From Alphaproteobacteria bacterium (GTDB taxonomy: Bacteria; Pseudomonadota; Alphaproteobacteria; CAAGCB01; CAG-977): a stretch of 64,000 nucleotides of DNA. Below are positions 36,301 through 44,541 of the stretch, piece after piece. The position numbers and the translations under genes are program-made. How positions within the stretch are numbered: the stretch's first letter is position 1; each line of letters opens with the position of its first letter. Where the stretch lies: NCBI GenBank assembly GCA_900768465.1, contig CAAGCY010000006.1, positions 186,001 through 250,000 on the forward strand, written 5' to 3'. The notes below the pieces were generated by a model. That model saw only the letters and a program-made list of their open reading frames with translations. It made no database searches and had not been told where the DNA came from.

Positions 36301-36902
36301 AGACCGTCGACGAATTCGCGCAGCTGATCGTCGGAAATAACTTCGATTTTGTTGATTTCGTGCGACGTGCGGAAACCGTCAAAGAAGTGCATGAACGAAA
36401 CACGGGATTTCATCGTGGCGTACTGAGCAATCGCCGCCATATCCTGCGCTTCCTGAACGTTGTTGGAGCACAACATCGCAAAGCCCGTCTGACGGCAAGC
36501 CATCACGTCGGAGTGATCGCCGAAAATCGACAAAGCGTGCGTAGCGACGGCGCGCGCGGCGACGTGCATAACGAACGGAGTCAATTCGCCCGCGATTTTG
36601 TACAGGTTCGGAATCATCAACAGCAAGCCCTGCGACGCCGTGAAAGTCGTCGTCAAAGCCCCCGCCTGCAGCGAACCGTGAACCGCGCCGATAGCGCCGG
36701 CTTCGGACTGCATTTCATAGATTTCGGGAACTTTTCCCCAAATGTTCTTGACACCCTGAGCCGCCCACGCGTCCGCCCATTCGCCCATCGGGGAAGACGG
36801 GGTAATCGGGTAGATAACGGCGACTTCGTTCAGACGATGCGCAACACCCGCCGCGGCTTCGTTTGCGTCCATCATCTTCATTTTTTGGTTTTTATCCGCC
36901 AT
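33348..36902 (-). CDS. nifJ: Pyruvate:ferredoxin (flavodoxin) oxidoreductase
   Basis: Oxidatively decarboxylates pyruvate to acetyl-CoA and passes electrons to ferredoxin or flavodoxin; an oxygen-sensitive enzyme of anaerobic metabolism. The 1184 residues hold the single-chain domain order: pyrimidine-binding domain (VIYPITPSSPMGEWAD), gamma domain (FFGLGADGTVGANKNSIKII), a double 4Fe-4S domain (CIQCGKCAMVCP and CTGCSLCTHACP), and the TPP domain with SGSCAGCGETPY and GDGWAYDIGYGGLDHVL. The start is ATG at 36902 with TGGAGAG upstream; the long upstream extension is not coding in character. It diverges from rnhB. An exported flavodoxin (54392) is present, but no cytoplasmic partner is seen here. 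Confidence 0.97.
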   Translation of the reverse strand: MADKNQKMKMMDANEAAAGVAHRLNEVAVIYPITPSSPMGEWADAWAAQGVKNIWGKVPEIYEMQSEAGAIGAVHGSLQAGALTTTFTASQGLLLMIPNLYKIAGELTPFVMHVAARAVATHALSIFGDHSDVMACRQTGFAMLCSNNVQEAQDMAAIAQYATMKSRVSFMHFFDGFRTSHEINKIEVISDDQLREFVDGLPMNFNREHALTPDHPVLRGTAQNPDVFFQIREAANPYYDKCGAVVQEAMDKYAKITGRQYHLVDYVGAKDAEQVVVIMGSGADTTEATVAHLKDKKYGVVKIHLYRPFPAEELIKALPATVKTIAVMDRTKEAGAQGEPLFLDVVSAVADAFAAGKLKTMPRVIGGRYGLSSKEYTPAMAKAVFENAEKAEPKTRFTVGLTDDVTHLSLDVDNSFDIEDEDVKRAIFFGLGADGTVGANKNSIKIIAGEDGVYGQAYFVYDSKKSGAMTTSHLRFANHVINAPYLINKADFVACHHFPFLEKIDMLAQAKDGAVFLLNAPFKAEEVWNHLPVEVQEEIIKKHLKLYSIDAVEVAKQTGMGRRINTIMQTCYFALSGVLPRDEAIKAIKKSIEKTYMKKGQALVDKNFAAVDASLAHLHEIKITDKPTSEFKRLPGVPETAPEVVKKVAGKILEGKGEELKVSDFGWTADGTWPTATTQYEKRCIASDIPVWDPETCIQCGKCAMVCPHAAIRAKVATNEDLKNAPAGFKSAAFKGKEFTDSAFIIQVAPEDCTGCSLCTHACPAKNKADPEKKAINMQPIAAHLEQEKKNFDFFLSLPDVDRTKIEKKLVKNVQLLRPLFEFSGSCAGCGETPYVKLLTQLFGDRLMIANATGCSSIYGGNLPTTPYAKDANGRGPAWSNSLFEDAAEFGLGMRLSIDFQKNYAHQLIKDLESEVGGDLTNAILTAPQTNDAEIQEQRVRVEALKAKLALMNSEAAKTLNGLADYFVEKSVWTLGGDGWAYDIGYGGLDHVLYSGKNVNILVMDTGVYSNTGGQQSKATPIGASAKFAVAGKALPRKDLGMIAMSSENVYVAQVALGANDAQVIKAMVEAESFNGPSLIIAYSHCIAQGFEIGEQGLDHQKAAVEAGFWPLYRFDPRRVREGKPGLQLDSKAPSKAMADYMANETRFQIVKKTNPERYENLVKFAQEQVEERRKLYEHLAEEK

Positions 36903-37099
36903 GGATTTACTCTCCAAGAAATTAGAAAAAACAATGTGTTTCGGGAAGAATTTTTCCGAAAACGCCAGCCAATCAGGCGCTTTGAAAGCTTTTCCCGACC
37001 GCATGCCGGCTACTGTACCCCACAAAGGAAAAGGCTTCAACACTTTTTTAATGAAATGTCGAACGATTTGGCATAAGCTTTCCGCGAAAGGAAAAAAAC

Positions 37100-37726
37100 A
37101 TGCCCGATTTTTCGTTTGAACGGAATATTCCCGATTTATTCGCCCCCGTCCAAGGATTGGTCGCGGGAATCGACGAAGCGGGACGCGGTCCGTGGGCGGG
37201 TCCTGTCGTCGCGGGCGCGGTGATTTTCCCGAACCTTGAGATTCCGGATTACCTGCGCACGACGCTGAACGATTCCAAAAAGCTGACCGCCGCCAAGCGC
37301 GAAGCTTTGTTCGACGAACTGCACGCATCAAACGCAATCATCGGCTGCGGCAGCGCAAGCGTTGAAGAAATCGACACCTTAAATATCTTGCAGGCGACTT
37401 TTCTGGCGATGAGGCGCGCGGTTGAAGCTCTGCCCGTCAAGCCCGAATACGCGTTGATTGACGGCAACAAAGTCCCGCCGAAACTCCCCTGCCCTGCCCA
37501 AGCCGTCATCAAAGGCGACGCGTTAAGCCTGTCGATTTCCGCCGCGTCGATTATCGCAAAAGTCACCCGTGACCGCCTGATGACCGAATTGGCGCGTGAA
37601 TTTCCGTACTACGGCTGGGAAAACAACGCGGGTTACGGCACGAAAGCGCATCAGGACGGGCTGAAAGCGCACGGGATTTGCGTTCATCACCGCAAATCCT
37701 ACGCCCCGATTAAAAAGTTCCTGTGA
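37100..37726 (+). CDS. rnhB: Ribonuclease HII
   Basis: Removes ribonucleotides and RNA primers from RNA-DNA hybrids, in the cytoplasm. The 208-residue protein has the type 2 RNase H signatures: GIDEAGRGPWAGPV with catalytic Asp25 and Glu26, the NDSKKL segment, YALIDGNKVP with the third acidic residue, and the SISAASIIAKVTRDRLM helix. The ATG at 37100 has AAAGGA upstream. It is followed 130 bases later by ccrM on the same strand; rnhB next to ccrM is also known in other Alphaproteobacteria. Confidence 0.95.
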   Translation: MPDFSFERNIPDLFAPVQGLVAGIDEAGRGPWAGPVVAGAVIFPNLEIPDYLRTTLNDSKKLTAAKREALFDELHASNAIIGCGSASVEEIDTLNILQATFLAMRRAVEALPVKPEYALIDGNKVPPKLPCPAQAVIKGDALSLSISAASIIAKVTRDRLMTELAREFPYYGWENNAGYGTKAHQDGLKAHGICVHHRKSYAPIKKFL

Positions 37727-37856
37727 TTTTGTAAAATGTTAAAAAAGTCTAAATAAATCAAGGCGTTTTTTATCAAAATTATTTTTCGATTTTAACAATT
37801 TAATTACCTCTGACGCCTATTCTGGTTGACAGAAAAGATTACCGAATGGGTGCAAT

Positions 37857-38942
37857 ATGACCGCTTTAAAAACAAACGTTATCCTGTCGGGCGACAGCAT
37901 TGAAATGATGAACAGCCTGCCCGAAAAATCCGTCGACATGGTATTTGCCGATCCTCCGTACAACATGCAGTTGGGCGGGGATTTATTCCGTCCCGACAAT
38001 TCGCAGGTGGACGGTGTGACCGACGAATGGGATCAATTCGCCGATTTTCAGGCGTATGACAAATTCACGGTCGACTGGCTGAAAGCCGCCAAACGCGTGC
38101 TGAAAGACGACGGAACGTTGTGGGTCATCGGTTCGTATCACAATATTTTCCGCGTCGGCAACATGTTGCAGAACTTGGGATATTGGATTTTGAACGATGT
38201 CGTTTGGGTCAAAGCCAACCCCATGCCGAATTTCAAAGGCACGCGCCTGTGCAACGCGCACGAAACACTGATTTGGTGTTCCAAATCGCCCAAAGCCAAA
38301 TTCACGTTCAATTACGAAGCGATGAAAATCTTTAACGACGACAAGCAATTGCGCAGTGATTGGGAGCTGCCGATTTGCAGCGGCAACGAACGGCTGAAGG
38401 ACGAAAACGGCGAAAAGCTTCATTCGACGCAAAAGCCCGAAGCTTTGCTGTACCGCATTTTGACGATGTGCACCAACCCCGGCGACATAGTGCTTGACCC
38501 GTTTTTCGGCACGGGAACGACGGGCGCGGTCGCGAAAATGTTGGGACGCCGCTTTATCGGCATCGAACGCGAACAACGCTACATCAACGGCGCGCAAGCC
38601 CGCATCGACGGCATTATGCCCGTTCACGACAAATCCGCCCTGCAAATGGTCTGCAAGCGCAAAGAGCCGCGCATTCCGTTCGGAACGGTGCTGGAATACG
38701 GATTGCTGCAAGCGGGCGATTGGCTGTTTGACGCGAAACAGCGCTTTGCCGCGAAAGTGCATGCCGACGGTTCGCTGACGGCGGACAACATATCGGGTTC
38801 GATTCACAAAGTCGGCGCTCAGCTGCAAGGATTGCCCAGCTGCAACGGCTGGACGTTCTGGCACTTTGAAAAACGCCGCCACGACTTGGAAGTCATCGAC
38901 ACCCTGCGTCAGGAAATTCGGACAAAATTGTTCGCCGCTTAA
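37857..38942 (+). CDS. ccrM: CcrM-type DNA adenine-N6 methyltransferase (GANTC)
   Basis: A solitary methyltransferase that in Alphaproteobacteria methylates adenine in GANTC and ties gene expression to the cell cycle. The 361-residue protein has the beta-class order: catalytic DPPY at 32-35 (ADPPYNMQLGGD) and the S-adenosylmethionine motif FGTGTTG at 217-223. A C-terminal domain of about 90 residues (ISGSIHKVGAQLQGLPSCNGWTFWHF) distinguishes CcrM from restriction-linked enzymes. No restriction endonuclease gene is nearby. I looked for a CtrA box upstream and saw no full TTAA-N7-TTAA. A terminator follows. Confidence 0.94.
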   Translation: MTALKTNVILSGDSIEMMNSLPEKSVDMVFADPPYNMQLGGDLFRPDNSQVDGVTDEWDQFADFQAYDKFTVDWLKAAKRVLKDDGTLWVIGSYHNIFRVGNMLQNLGYWILNDVVWVKANPMPNFKGTRLCNAHETLIWCSKSPKAKFTFNYEAMKIFNDDKQLRSDWELPICSGNERLKDENGEKLHSTQKPEALLYRILTMCTNPGDIVLDPFFGTGTTGAVAKMLGRRFIGIEREQRYINGAQARIDGIMPVHDKSALQMVCKRKEPRIPFGTVLEYGLLQAGDWLFDAKQRFAAKVHADGSLTADNISGSIHKVGAQLQGLPSCNGWTFWHFEKRRHDLEVIDTLRQEIRTKLFAA

Positions 38943-38966
38943 TCCGACGTCTTTTCTTATTAAAAA

Positions 38967-38998
38967 CCCCGCAAAAATCATCCTTGCGGGGCTTTTTT
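38967..38998 (+). terminator. Intrinsic terminator of ccrM
   Basis: An 8-bp stem, CCCCGCAA (38967-38974) with TTGCGGGG (38984-38991), followed by CTTTTTT. Confidence 0.88.
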
Positions 38999-39059
38999 CT
39001 GTTTTATTTTATCGAAAAAAGCGTTATCATTCTGTCCAGCTAATGAAAGAGGTATCGCC

Positions 39060-41183
39060 ATGTCCGTTTTAGCCGAAGCTTTCAGCCACTCTGACAATCG
39101 CAGTTTTTCGCTTTTGTCGCGCCTGTTTTCGTCGCCGATTGTGCGCGGAACGTACAAAGACGAAAAACCCGAAATTCAAATGAACTTCATCGGTTCTAAA
39201 ACCGAACAAAAACGATTGACGCATCTGGTCAATACGCTTTCACAGTCCCCTACGGGAAAAAAGCTGTTGGAAAAAGCGGAGGAGGAAGGCTATAGCATCG
39301 GCTTTGAAATCATGCCCGGCACGTTCGGATGCTGCACCTGCGACGAAAAAACAAAGCACATCGCCCTTAATCCCGCCTACAACGACGCCAAGCTGACGGG
39401 AACGCTGGCGCACGAAGCCCGCCACGCTCAACAGTACGCGAACGGATTGCCGACGGAATTTCTGCAGTACGATGTCGCGACGGAATTGAGGATGTGGCGA
39501 ACCGCCGAAGCGGATGCCGAAGCAATCGCCGCCCTGTGCGGTTTGGAAATCCGTGCGGCGACAGGAGACTCGAACGTTCTCCATCAGTTTGGAAAAACAT
39601 CTCCGCATATCGGCGCGGCGGTGCGGGACGCGGCGATTGACTGTTATACGCCGAAGGATTTGAAAAAATATCAAAACGATATTCTGACCGCCGGTTTCGA
39701 AGCGTGGTTTTCCAATTCAGACTTGGTTGAAGCCTACGAAAAAAGCTATCTGTGCGATAAGCTGACGGACACTCCTTTTCTGCTCCGATTCAAACGATTG
39801 GAGTTTTATGAAAAACACCCGATGGATAAATCGTCCAGCGGAGCCGAGATTCTGCAGAAGTTTTGCAAAACGGCGGAAAACGATTGTTATTTTGCCGACA
39901 ACTTGAACATCTTTGAACAAAAACCGCACCTGTCGGCAATGACAAACGCCACCCGTCTTGCCGCCGACAAGTTTTTCGAACTTCGCCTGCGCGATACGGG
40001 AATCAAGCTTGACAAAAGCTATGCGGATTTGGCGACGAACGGCGTTTCGGCAAGGGGACGCGACTTCCCGTACATTTCGCCCTTTTCAATAAACGCGGGC
40101 GGTTCTTCCGCTTTGTTCAGCCTGAAAAAAGGTTCGGCGGCTTTGACCGGTGAAGCATCGCTTTTGTCGCGCCTGTTTTCGTCGCCGATTGTGCGCGGAA
40201 CGTACAAAGACGAAAAGCCCGAAATTCAAATGAACTTCATCGGTTCTAAAACCGAACAAAAACGGTTGACGCATCTGGTCAATACGATTGCCCGCCACTC
40301 TCCAACAGGGCGAAAAGTACTGGAAGACGCGGCAAAAGCGGGCTATTCCGTCGACTTTGAACTGCTGGCGGACAGCTGCGGATGCTGCAACAAGGAAAAC
40401 AAGCGGATATCCCTGAACCCGTGCATGAACGACGCAAAACTGACAACGACGTTCACTCACGAATCGCGGCACGCTCAACAGGATATGCGCGGCATCAATG
40501 CGTATTTCTGCTCTTATGACGTTGCTACGGAATTAAGACTGCGCCGCGCCAAAGAAGCCGATGCACAAGCCGTCGCCCTGCAAACCGCGTTGGAAATCCG
40601 CGCCTCGACTCATGACGGAGCCGCGCTTCGGGAATTCAAAAAAGCCTATCCAGAAATCGTTGCCGAACTGCCGTTGACAACCACGGAAAAAACGCTTGAA
40701 AACGTTGTTGCCGACCGCAACCGCAATATGACCGTCGCATTCAACGGCTGGTTTGACCAGCAAGCGATGGTATCCGCTTATGAAACGGGATATTTGAAAG
40801 CGCATCTGGAATCCATCAGCGGCAAAGACGAAACGGAGCAACTGCACATTTTTGCCGAACGTCCGTTCCGCGGACATTTGGATTCCGTTCAGATTGTGGA
40901 ACGGGTTTGCCAAACGGAAAACGGAAAATGCTATATGGAAGCGGACAAGCATGCTTTGGACAATCCGAAAATGTGCGGCATCGCTTTCGAAACAAAAGAA
41001 GCGGCGGACGTGTTTTTCGCACGCCGCGAACGCCTGACGGGACAGCCGCGGGACAAATCCTACCAAGAACTGCCGTCGCGCGGATCGTTGACATTTACAC
41101 CGAACACCGCCTATTTCGATATGCCTTACGACGCCAAAAAAGCGGCTGTGCTTAAAGCCCTGTCCAACAGAAAATCCCGTTAA
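39060..41183 (+). CDS. Putative zinc metallopeptidase-like protein, two HExRHA domains
   Basis: A 707-residue protein with two copies of one domain. Each copy has HExxH in the form HE(A/S)RHAQQ (118-122 and 467-471) and a Glu 28 residues later in EADA (Glu150 and Glu499), an arrangement that fits a gluzincin-type zinc site. Each copy also ends with FFxxR, then RxTGxxxDKSY. From memory, such proteins may fall in the DUF6782 'putative metallopeptidase' family; this is unverified. There is no signal peptide. A 129-base segment before each domain is almost identical. The last residues (KAAVLKALSNRKSR) form a basic tail. The ATG at 39060 has GAGG upstream. It converges on its three paralogues. Confidence 0.75.
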   Translation: MSVLAEAFSHSDNRSFSLLSRLFSSPIVRGTYKDEKPEIQMNFIGSKTEQKRLTHLVNTLSQSPTGKKLLEKAEEEGYSIGFEIMPGTFGCCTCDEKTKHIALNPAYNDAKLTGTLAHEARHAQQYANGLPTEFLQYDVATELRMWRTAEADAEAIAALCGLEIRAATGDSNVLHQFGKTSPHIGAAVRDAAIDCYTPKDLKKYQNDILTAGFEAWFSNSDLVEAYEKSYLCDKLTDTPFLLRFKRLEFYEKHPMDKSSSGAEILQKFCKTAENDCYFADNLNIFEQKPHLSAMTNATRLAADKFFELRLRDTGIKLDKSYADLATNGVSARGRDFPYISPFSINAGGSSALFSLKKGSAALTGEASLLSRLFSSPIVRGTYKDEKPEIQMNFIGSKTEQKRLTHLVNTIARHSPTGRKVLEDAAKAGYSVDFELLADSCGCCNKENKRISLNPCMNDAKLTTTFTHESRHAQQDMRGINAYFCSYDVATELRLRRAKEADAQAVALQTALEIRASTHDGAALREFKKAYPEIVAELPLTTTEKTLENVVADRNRNMTVAFNGWFDQQAMVSAYETGYLKAHLESISGKDETEQLHIFAERPFRGHLDSVQIVERVCQTENGKCYMEADKHALDNPKMCGIAFETKEAADVFFARRERLTGQPRDKSYQELPSRGSLTFTPNTAYFDMPYDAKKAAVLKALSNRKSR
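39108..39236 (+). repeat. 129-bp near-identical direct repeat, copy 1
   Basis: Matches 40158-40286 over 129 bases with two differences. It encodes the segment from SLLSRLFSSPIVRG to HLVNT, ahead of the first HExRHA domain. Sequence on either side has diverged far more, so this is a recent conversion or duplication patch. Confidence 0.9.
40158..40286 (+). repeat. 129-bp near-identical direct repeat, copy 2
   Basis: Second copy of the segment at 39108-39236, in the same frame, ahead of the second HExRHA domain. The two differences from copy 1 are both A-to-G changes (in the codons for KP and KRL) and are silent. Confidence 0.9.
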
Positions 41184-41235
41184 CCCCTAAGAGCTTCCGA
41201 AAACGGCAAAGCTTGCCGCGCTTCGCCCAAAAAGA

Positions 41236-41260
41236 AACGCCCTGTTTTAAACAGGGCGTT
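41236..41260. terminator. Bidirectional terminator between convergent paralogues
   Basis: An 11-bp perfect stem (41236-41246 with 41250-41260), followed by CTTTTC on the plus strand and by TCTTTTTGGG on the minus strand. Confidence 0.75.
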
Positions 41261-41273
41261 CTTTTCAACCGGC

Positions 41274-43358
41274 TTAACGTCCGAATCTTCTTTGAGCTCG
41301 AACCACCGCCGCAACGTTGGGCTTTTCCTTTTTCGCGGCGGGCTTTTTCATGCCTTTGGTGCGTGGGGGGATTGTGTCGGCGCGTGTCGGAATGCCGTCC
41401 AAAGCCTTGGCATCATCCTTTCCCGTCAATTCCTTGCGGATTTCAAAGTATTTCTTCATCTGCGTCATCGTGTGGTCGCAAACGTCCAGATACTTGCCGC
41501 CATTCAGAATTTCGGGATTGTCCTTGAAGTAATTGCCGTGTTGAGTCCACGCGATTTCGGCAATCGTTTTCTGCGCGGAAATCGACTGATCAAAGCTCAT
41601 CTGATGTTCTTTGTCCTTGCCGTTCGCGATGTCGCGCAAATCCTGCTGCATCGGCTCCAACAAATAATTGGCTTCATAAACCGTTTTCGTTCCCTGTTGA
41701 TCGTACCACGATTTAAACGTGTCGGTCAGCAGTTGATCGCCCAGCTGCGCGTCGTTTTTAATCAGCGCTTTCGTAAAGCCCTCGGCAATCGGCGGATAAT
41801 ACCTGTAGAATTCCTGTTTCGGAGCTTCGTCGCCCAAACGGAACATTTCTTCGCACGCCGTCGCCGCGTACGCCTGCGCGTCGGCTTCCATCGCGCGCAT
41901 GTAAATCAAGTTCGTTTTGACGTCCCATCTGTTTTCTTCCAGATTGGACGCGCGCATGAACTGACCCGCATGGCGGCATTCGTGGCACATCGTTCCGACC
42001 AGCTTCGCATCGGAGAACTTCGGATTCAAAGCAATGCGTTTATGTTCGGGATCCGCAAAACCGAAAGCGCGGTCTTCGCCCTTGATAAAGTTGAAATGAA
42101 ACCCGTTGTCCGCCGCAATTTGCAACGTTTCCAAGCCCGTTTTACTGCGCGCCAGACGGTTGATTAAAGCAATCATGCGCGGACGGTCTTTTTTCGCGCA
42201 ATAACGCAAATCGACATCGACCGCGGGCTTTTCGTCGGGATATTCTTTTTTTCCTCCGGGCGGTTCGAACGCCTGCCCCAACGTTCCCAACATTCCTTTA
42301 AGCTTGCGCTGAGCCAGAATGGCTTTCCAGCGTTCAATCGTGTTGCCCATGCTCATCGTTTCGCCGACGTTGCCGCGCGGCTGACCCATTTCGGGCAAGC
42401 GGCGCGAAAACGCGTCCTTGTTCGTCGGCAAAGAATCGACGGATTTGTCGGGCTCAATCCCCGCGCGTTCTTTGCGAATTTCAAAGAAAGCCTGCGCGTC
42501 GGATTTTGTGCGTTCGCCGACGGAAGCAAAACGCGGTTCATCCAGAAAATCCGGATTTTCCGCCGACAGATAGTTGCCGTTTTTCGTCCAGCCCACCTTT
42601 TCAACGACGGTTTTGGAATCGACGTTTTCGGCAAAGGTGTACGTCCCTTCGTCATCCTTGCCGTTTCCCGCAAAGTTCTGTTTAATCGCGTCGTGCATCG
42701 GTTCGATAATATAGCCTTCTTCGTAATTCTGTTTGGTACCCGTCTGGTCGTACCAGCCTTTGAACACGTCGGCGACGACCTTGTCGTTCAAAACGCCCTC
42801 TTTGGCAATCGAGGCTTCATAGGCTTTGTAAATGGGCGGATAGAATTTGGCAAACGTCGCCAAAGGTCCTTTGTCCCCCTGCATTTCCAATTCCTTGCAC
42901 GCTTTGACGGCGTACGCCTGCGCGTCGGCTTCCTTGGCGCGGGAATAGCGAATAATCGACGCGACGTTCAGTTGGTCGCGGTCGGGAATGTCCTTCATGC
43001 GTTCCGCCTGTCCCGCGTGACGCGATTCGTGGCACAAGGTCGACACCAGCTTGTCGTCGGACGCCATGGGCCCCAAACCGATATACTTCATATCACCGCC
43101 GAAATAACATCCGAAGCAGTTTGTCTTTGCGTCCAAAAATCCGAACTTCACACCCGCTTTGTTGGCGATTTCCAACGTTTCGCGTCCCGCTTCGGATTTT
43201 GCCAAGCGGTTGACGATATGAATCATGCGCGGCATTTCTTCGTCGGAACACAGCGACAAATCAACATCGACCGTCAGCTTTTCATTCGGATCGTAAGAAA
43301 CTTTCTGCTTGGGTTCATCCAGAACTTTTTGCAGCATTGAAGATGTCATTATTTCCAT
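41274..43358 (-). CDS. Putative zinc metallopeptidase-like protein, two HExRHA domains
   Basis: A 694-residue paralogue of the protein at 39060 and also an internal duplication. The HExxH motifs are HESRHAGQ at 110-117 and HECRHAGQ at 459-466; the EADA glutamates are Glu143 and Glu491. Each half opens with a short VDVDL strand (LTVDVDLSLC, AVDVDLRYC), then RMIxxxNRLA. The halves are joined near residue 335 by a Pro-rich stretch. The Lys-rich C-terminus ends AAVVRAQRRFGR. There is no signal peptide. The ATG at 43358 has GGAG upstream, and the gene follows the paralogue at 43371 with 12 bases between, so they share a transcript. Confidence 0.75.
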   Translation of the reverse strand: MEIMTSSMLQKVLDEPKQKVSYDPNEKLTVDVDLSLCSDEEMPRMIHIVNRLAKSEAGRETLEIANKAGVKFGFLDAKTNCFGCYFGGDMKYIGLGPMASDDKLVSTLCHESRHAGQAERMKDIPDRDQLNVASIIRYSRAKEADAQAYAVKACKELEMQGDKGPLATFAKFYPPIYKAYEASIAKEGVLNDKVVADVFKGWYDQTGTKQNYEEGYIIEPMHDAIKQNFAGNGKDDEGTYTFAENVDSKTVVEKVGWTKNGNYLSAENPDFLDEPRFASVGERTKSDAQAFFEIRKERAGIEPDKSVDSLPTNKDAFSRRLPEMGQPRGNVGETMSMGNTIERWKAILAQRKLKGMLGTLGQAFEPPGGKKEYPDEKPAVDVDLRYCAKKDRPRMIALINRLARSKTGLETLQIAADNGFHFNFIKGEDRAFGFADPEHKRIALNPKFSDAKLVGTMCHECRHAGQFMRASNLEENRWDVKTNLIYMRAMEADAQAYAATACEEMFRLGDEAPKQEFYRYYPPIAEGFTKALIKNDAQLGDQLLTDTFKSWYDQQGTKTVYEANYLLEPMQQDLRDIANGKDKEHQMSFDQSISAQKTIAEIAWTQHGNYFKDNPEILNGGKYLDVCDHTMTQMKKYFEIRKELTGKDDAKALDGIPTRADTIPPRTKGMKKPAAKKEKPNVAAVVRAQRRFGR

Positions 43359-43370
43359 AATTCAAACTCC

Positions 43371-44399
43371 TCAGCGACCGCGGCGCGCCGACAAAGCGGA
43401 CACAAGCGCGGGGTTCAAGGCTTTCGCCGTTTTCTTTTCAAACATGCCCGCCAGCGGCTTTTCGCCCATTTTGGGGCGTTCGCGGTGCATATAGTCGGGA
43501 CGCGTCGGAATCGTGTCCAACGACGGATCGGGTTCCATGCCCGTCAATTCCTTGCGCAGTTTGAAAAAGTCGCACATATCGCCCATCGCCTGTTTGGCGA
43601 CATCCATAAACTTGCCGCTTTCCAGCTGTTTCGGGTCTTTGGTGTAATAGTTGCCGTCCTTTGTCCAGCACGCCAAAGCGACGACTTCCTCCGCCGTCAT
43701 TTTTTGCTTGTTATAGAACAGCGTCGGCTTTTTACCTTGTTTCAAATCGTAAATTTCCTTGGTCATCGGTTCGATTTGATAAGCTTCCTCGTACACCGTT
43801 TTGGTGCGGATTTGGTCGTACCACGATTCGTTTGTGTCCGTCATGACTTCGTGGTTGACTTTGCCGTGCTTCTCGTAAGACGCGCGGAAAGCTTCCTCGA
43901 TTTCGGAATAGCGGTCGGCGAAAATGTTGTACGGCGAACGATCGCCCTGCAGGGACAATTCCTTGCACGCCGTAATCGCGTAAGTCTGCGCGTCGGCTTC
44001 CATCGCGCGGAAACACATCAGTTCCGAACGCACGTCCATCACGCCGAACGCTTCGTGTGCGCCGCGGACAAACTGCCCCGCATGACGGCATTCATGGCAC
44101 AGCGTCCCGACCAGCTTCGCGTCGGATTCTTTGGGGTTCAAGCGAACCCAATGTCCCGCTTCGTCGCACGCGCCGCAACAACGGACGCCGTCGTCAAAGA
44201 AGCTGAACTTGAATCCGTTGTCAGCCGCAATTTGCAGCGTTTCCAACCCGCACGGGCTTTTTGCCAAACGGTTGACCAGCGCAACCATGCGCGGTTTGTC
44301 CGTTTCTTTACATTCCGTCATGTCGATATCAACGACGGGCTTTTCCGCAGGGTTATATTTTGAATCGGACAAGGGGAGTTCAAAAGCTTCTTTTAACAT
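43371..44399 (-). CDS. Putative zinc metallopeptidase-like protein, single HExRHA domain
   Basis: A 342-residue single-domain member of the family: HECRHAGQ at 102-109, Glu134 in MEADA, and FFKLRKELTGMEPDPSL near 285-300. It opens with VVDIDMTECKETDKPRMVALVNRLAKS, closely similar to both halves of the next gene. A Cys pair (RCCGACDE) precedes the site. The basic end reads ALVSALSARRGR. It is the first gene of a minus-strand pair with 41274-43358, downstream of the terminator that closes the fourth paralogue. The active-site reading is inference from motif and spacing. Confidence 0.75.
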   Translation of the reverse strand: MLKEAFELPLSDSKYNPAEKPVVDIDMTECKETDKPRMVALVNRLAKSPCGLETLQIAADNGFKFSFFDDGVRCCGACDEAGHWVRLNPKESDAKLVGTLCHECRHAGQFVRGAHEAFGVMDVRSELMCFRAMEADAQTYAITACKELSLQGDRSPYNIFADRYSEIEEAFRASYEKHGKVNHEVMTDTNESWYDQIRTKTVYEEAYQIEPMTKEIYDLKQGKKPTLFYNKQKMTAEEVVALACWTKDGNYYTKDPKQLESGKFMDVAKQAMGDMCDFFKLRKELTGMEPDPSLDTIPTRPDYMHRERPKMGEKPLAGMFEKKTAKALNPALVSALSARRGR

Positions 44400-44481
44400 T
44401 GCAAGCGTCCTTTCGGTTATTTCTGGAAAAGATTGTATTTCTGTACACTTTTTTTGTCAATAAAAAGTAACGCGCCCCTAT

Positions 44482-44515
44482 AAAAAAAGAGGCTTTGCGG
44501 ACAAAGCCCCTTTTT
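44482..44515 (-). terminator. Intrinsic terminator of the 44542 gene
   Basis: A GGCTTTG/CAAAGCC stem (44491-44497 with 44502-44508), extended by A/T pairs. The minus strand carries a run of seven Ts (complement of 44482-44488). It separates this gene from the next two paralogues. Confidence 0.8.
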
Positions 44516-44541
44516 CGGGAGAAAAACCGTTTTATGCAGCC

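Noticed and set aside
37727..37856. CtrA binding site before ccrM
   Set aside because: TTAA motifs are present (TTAACAATTTAA) but with 4 bases between them, not the 7 of the consensus, and the region is A/T-rich so such matches are expected by chance.
41274..44399. Prophage or integrative element carrying the metallopeptidase-like genes
   Set aside because: No integrase, tRNA attachment site, phage structural gene or change in base composition is seen around the cluster.
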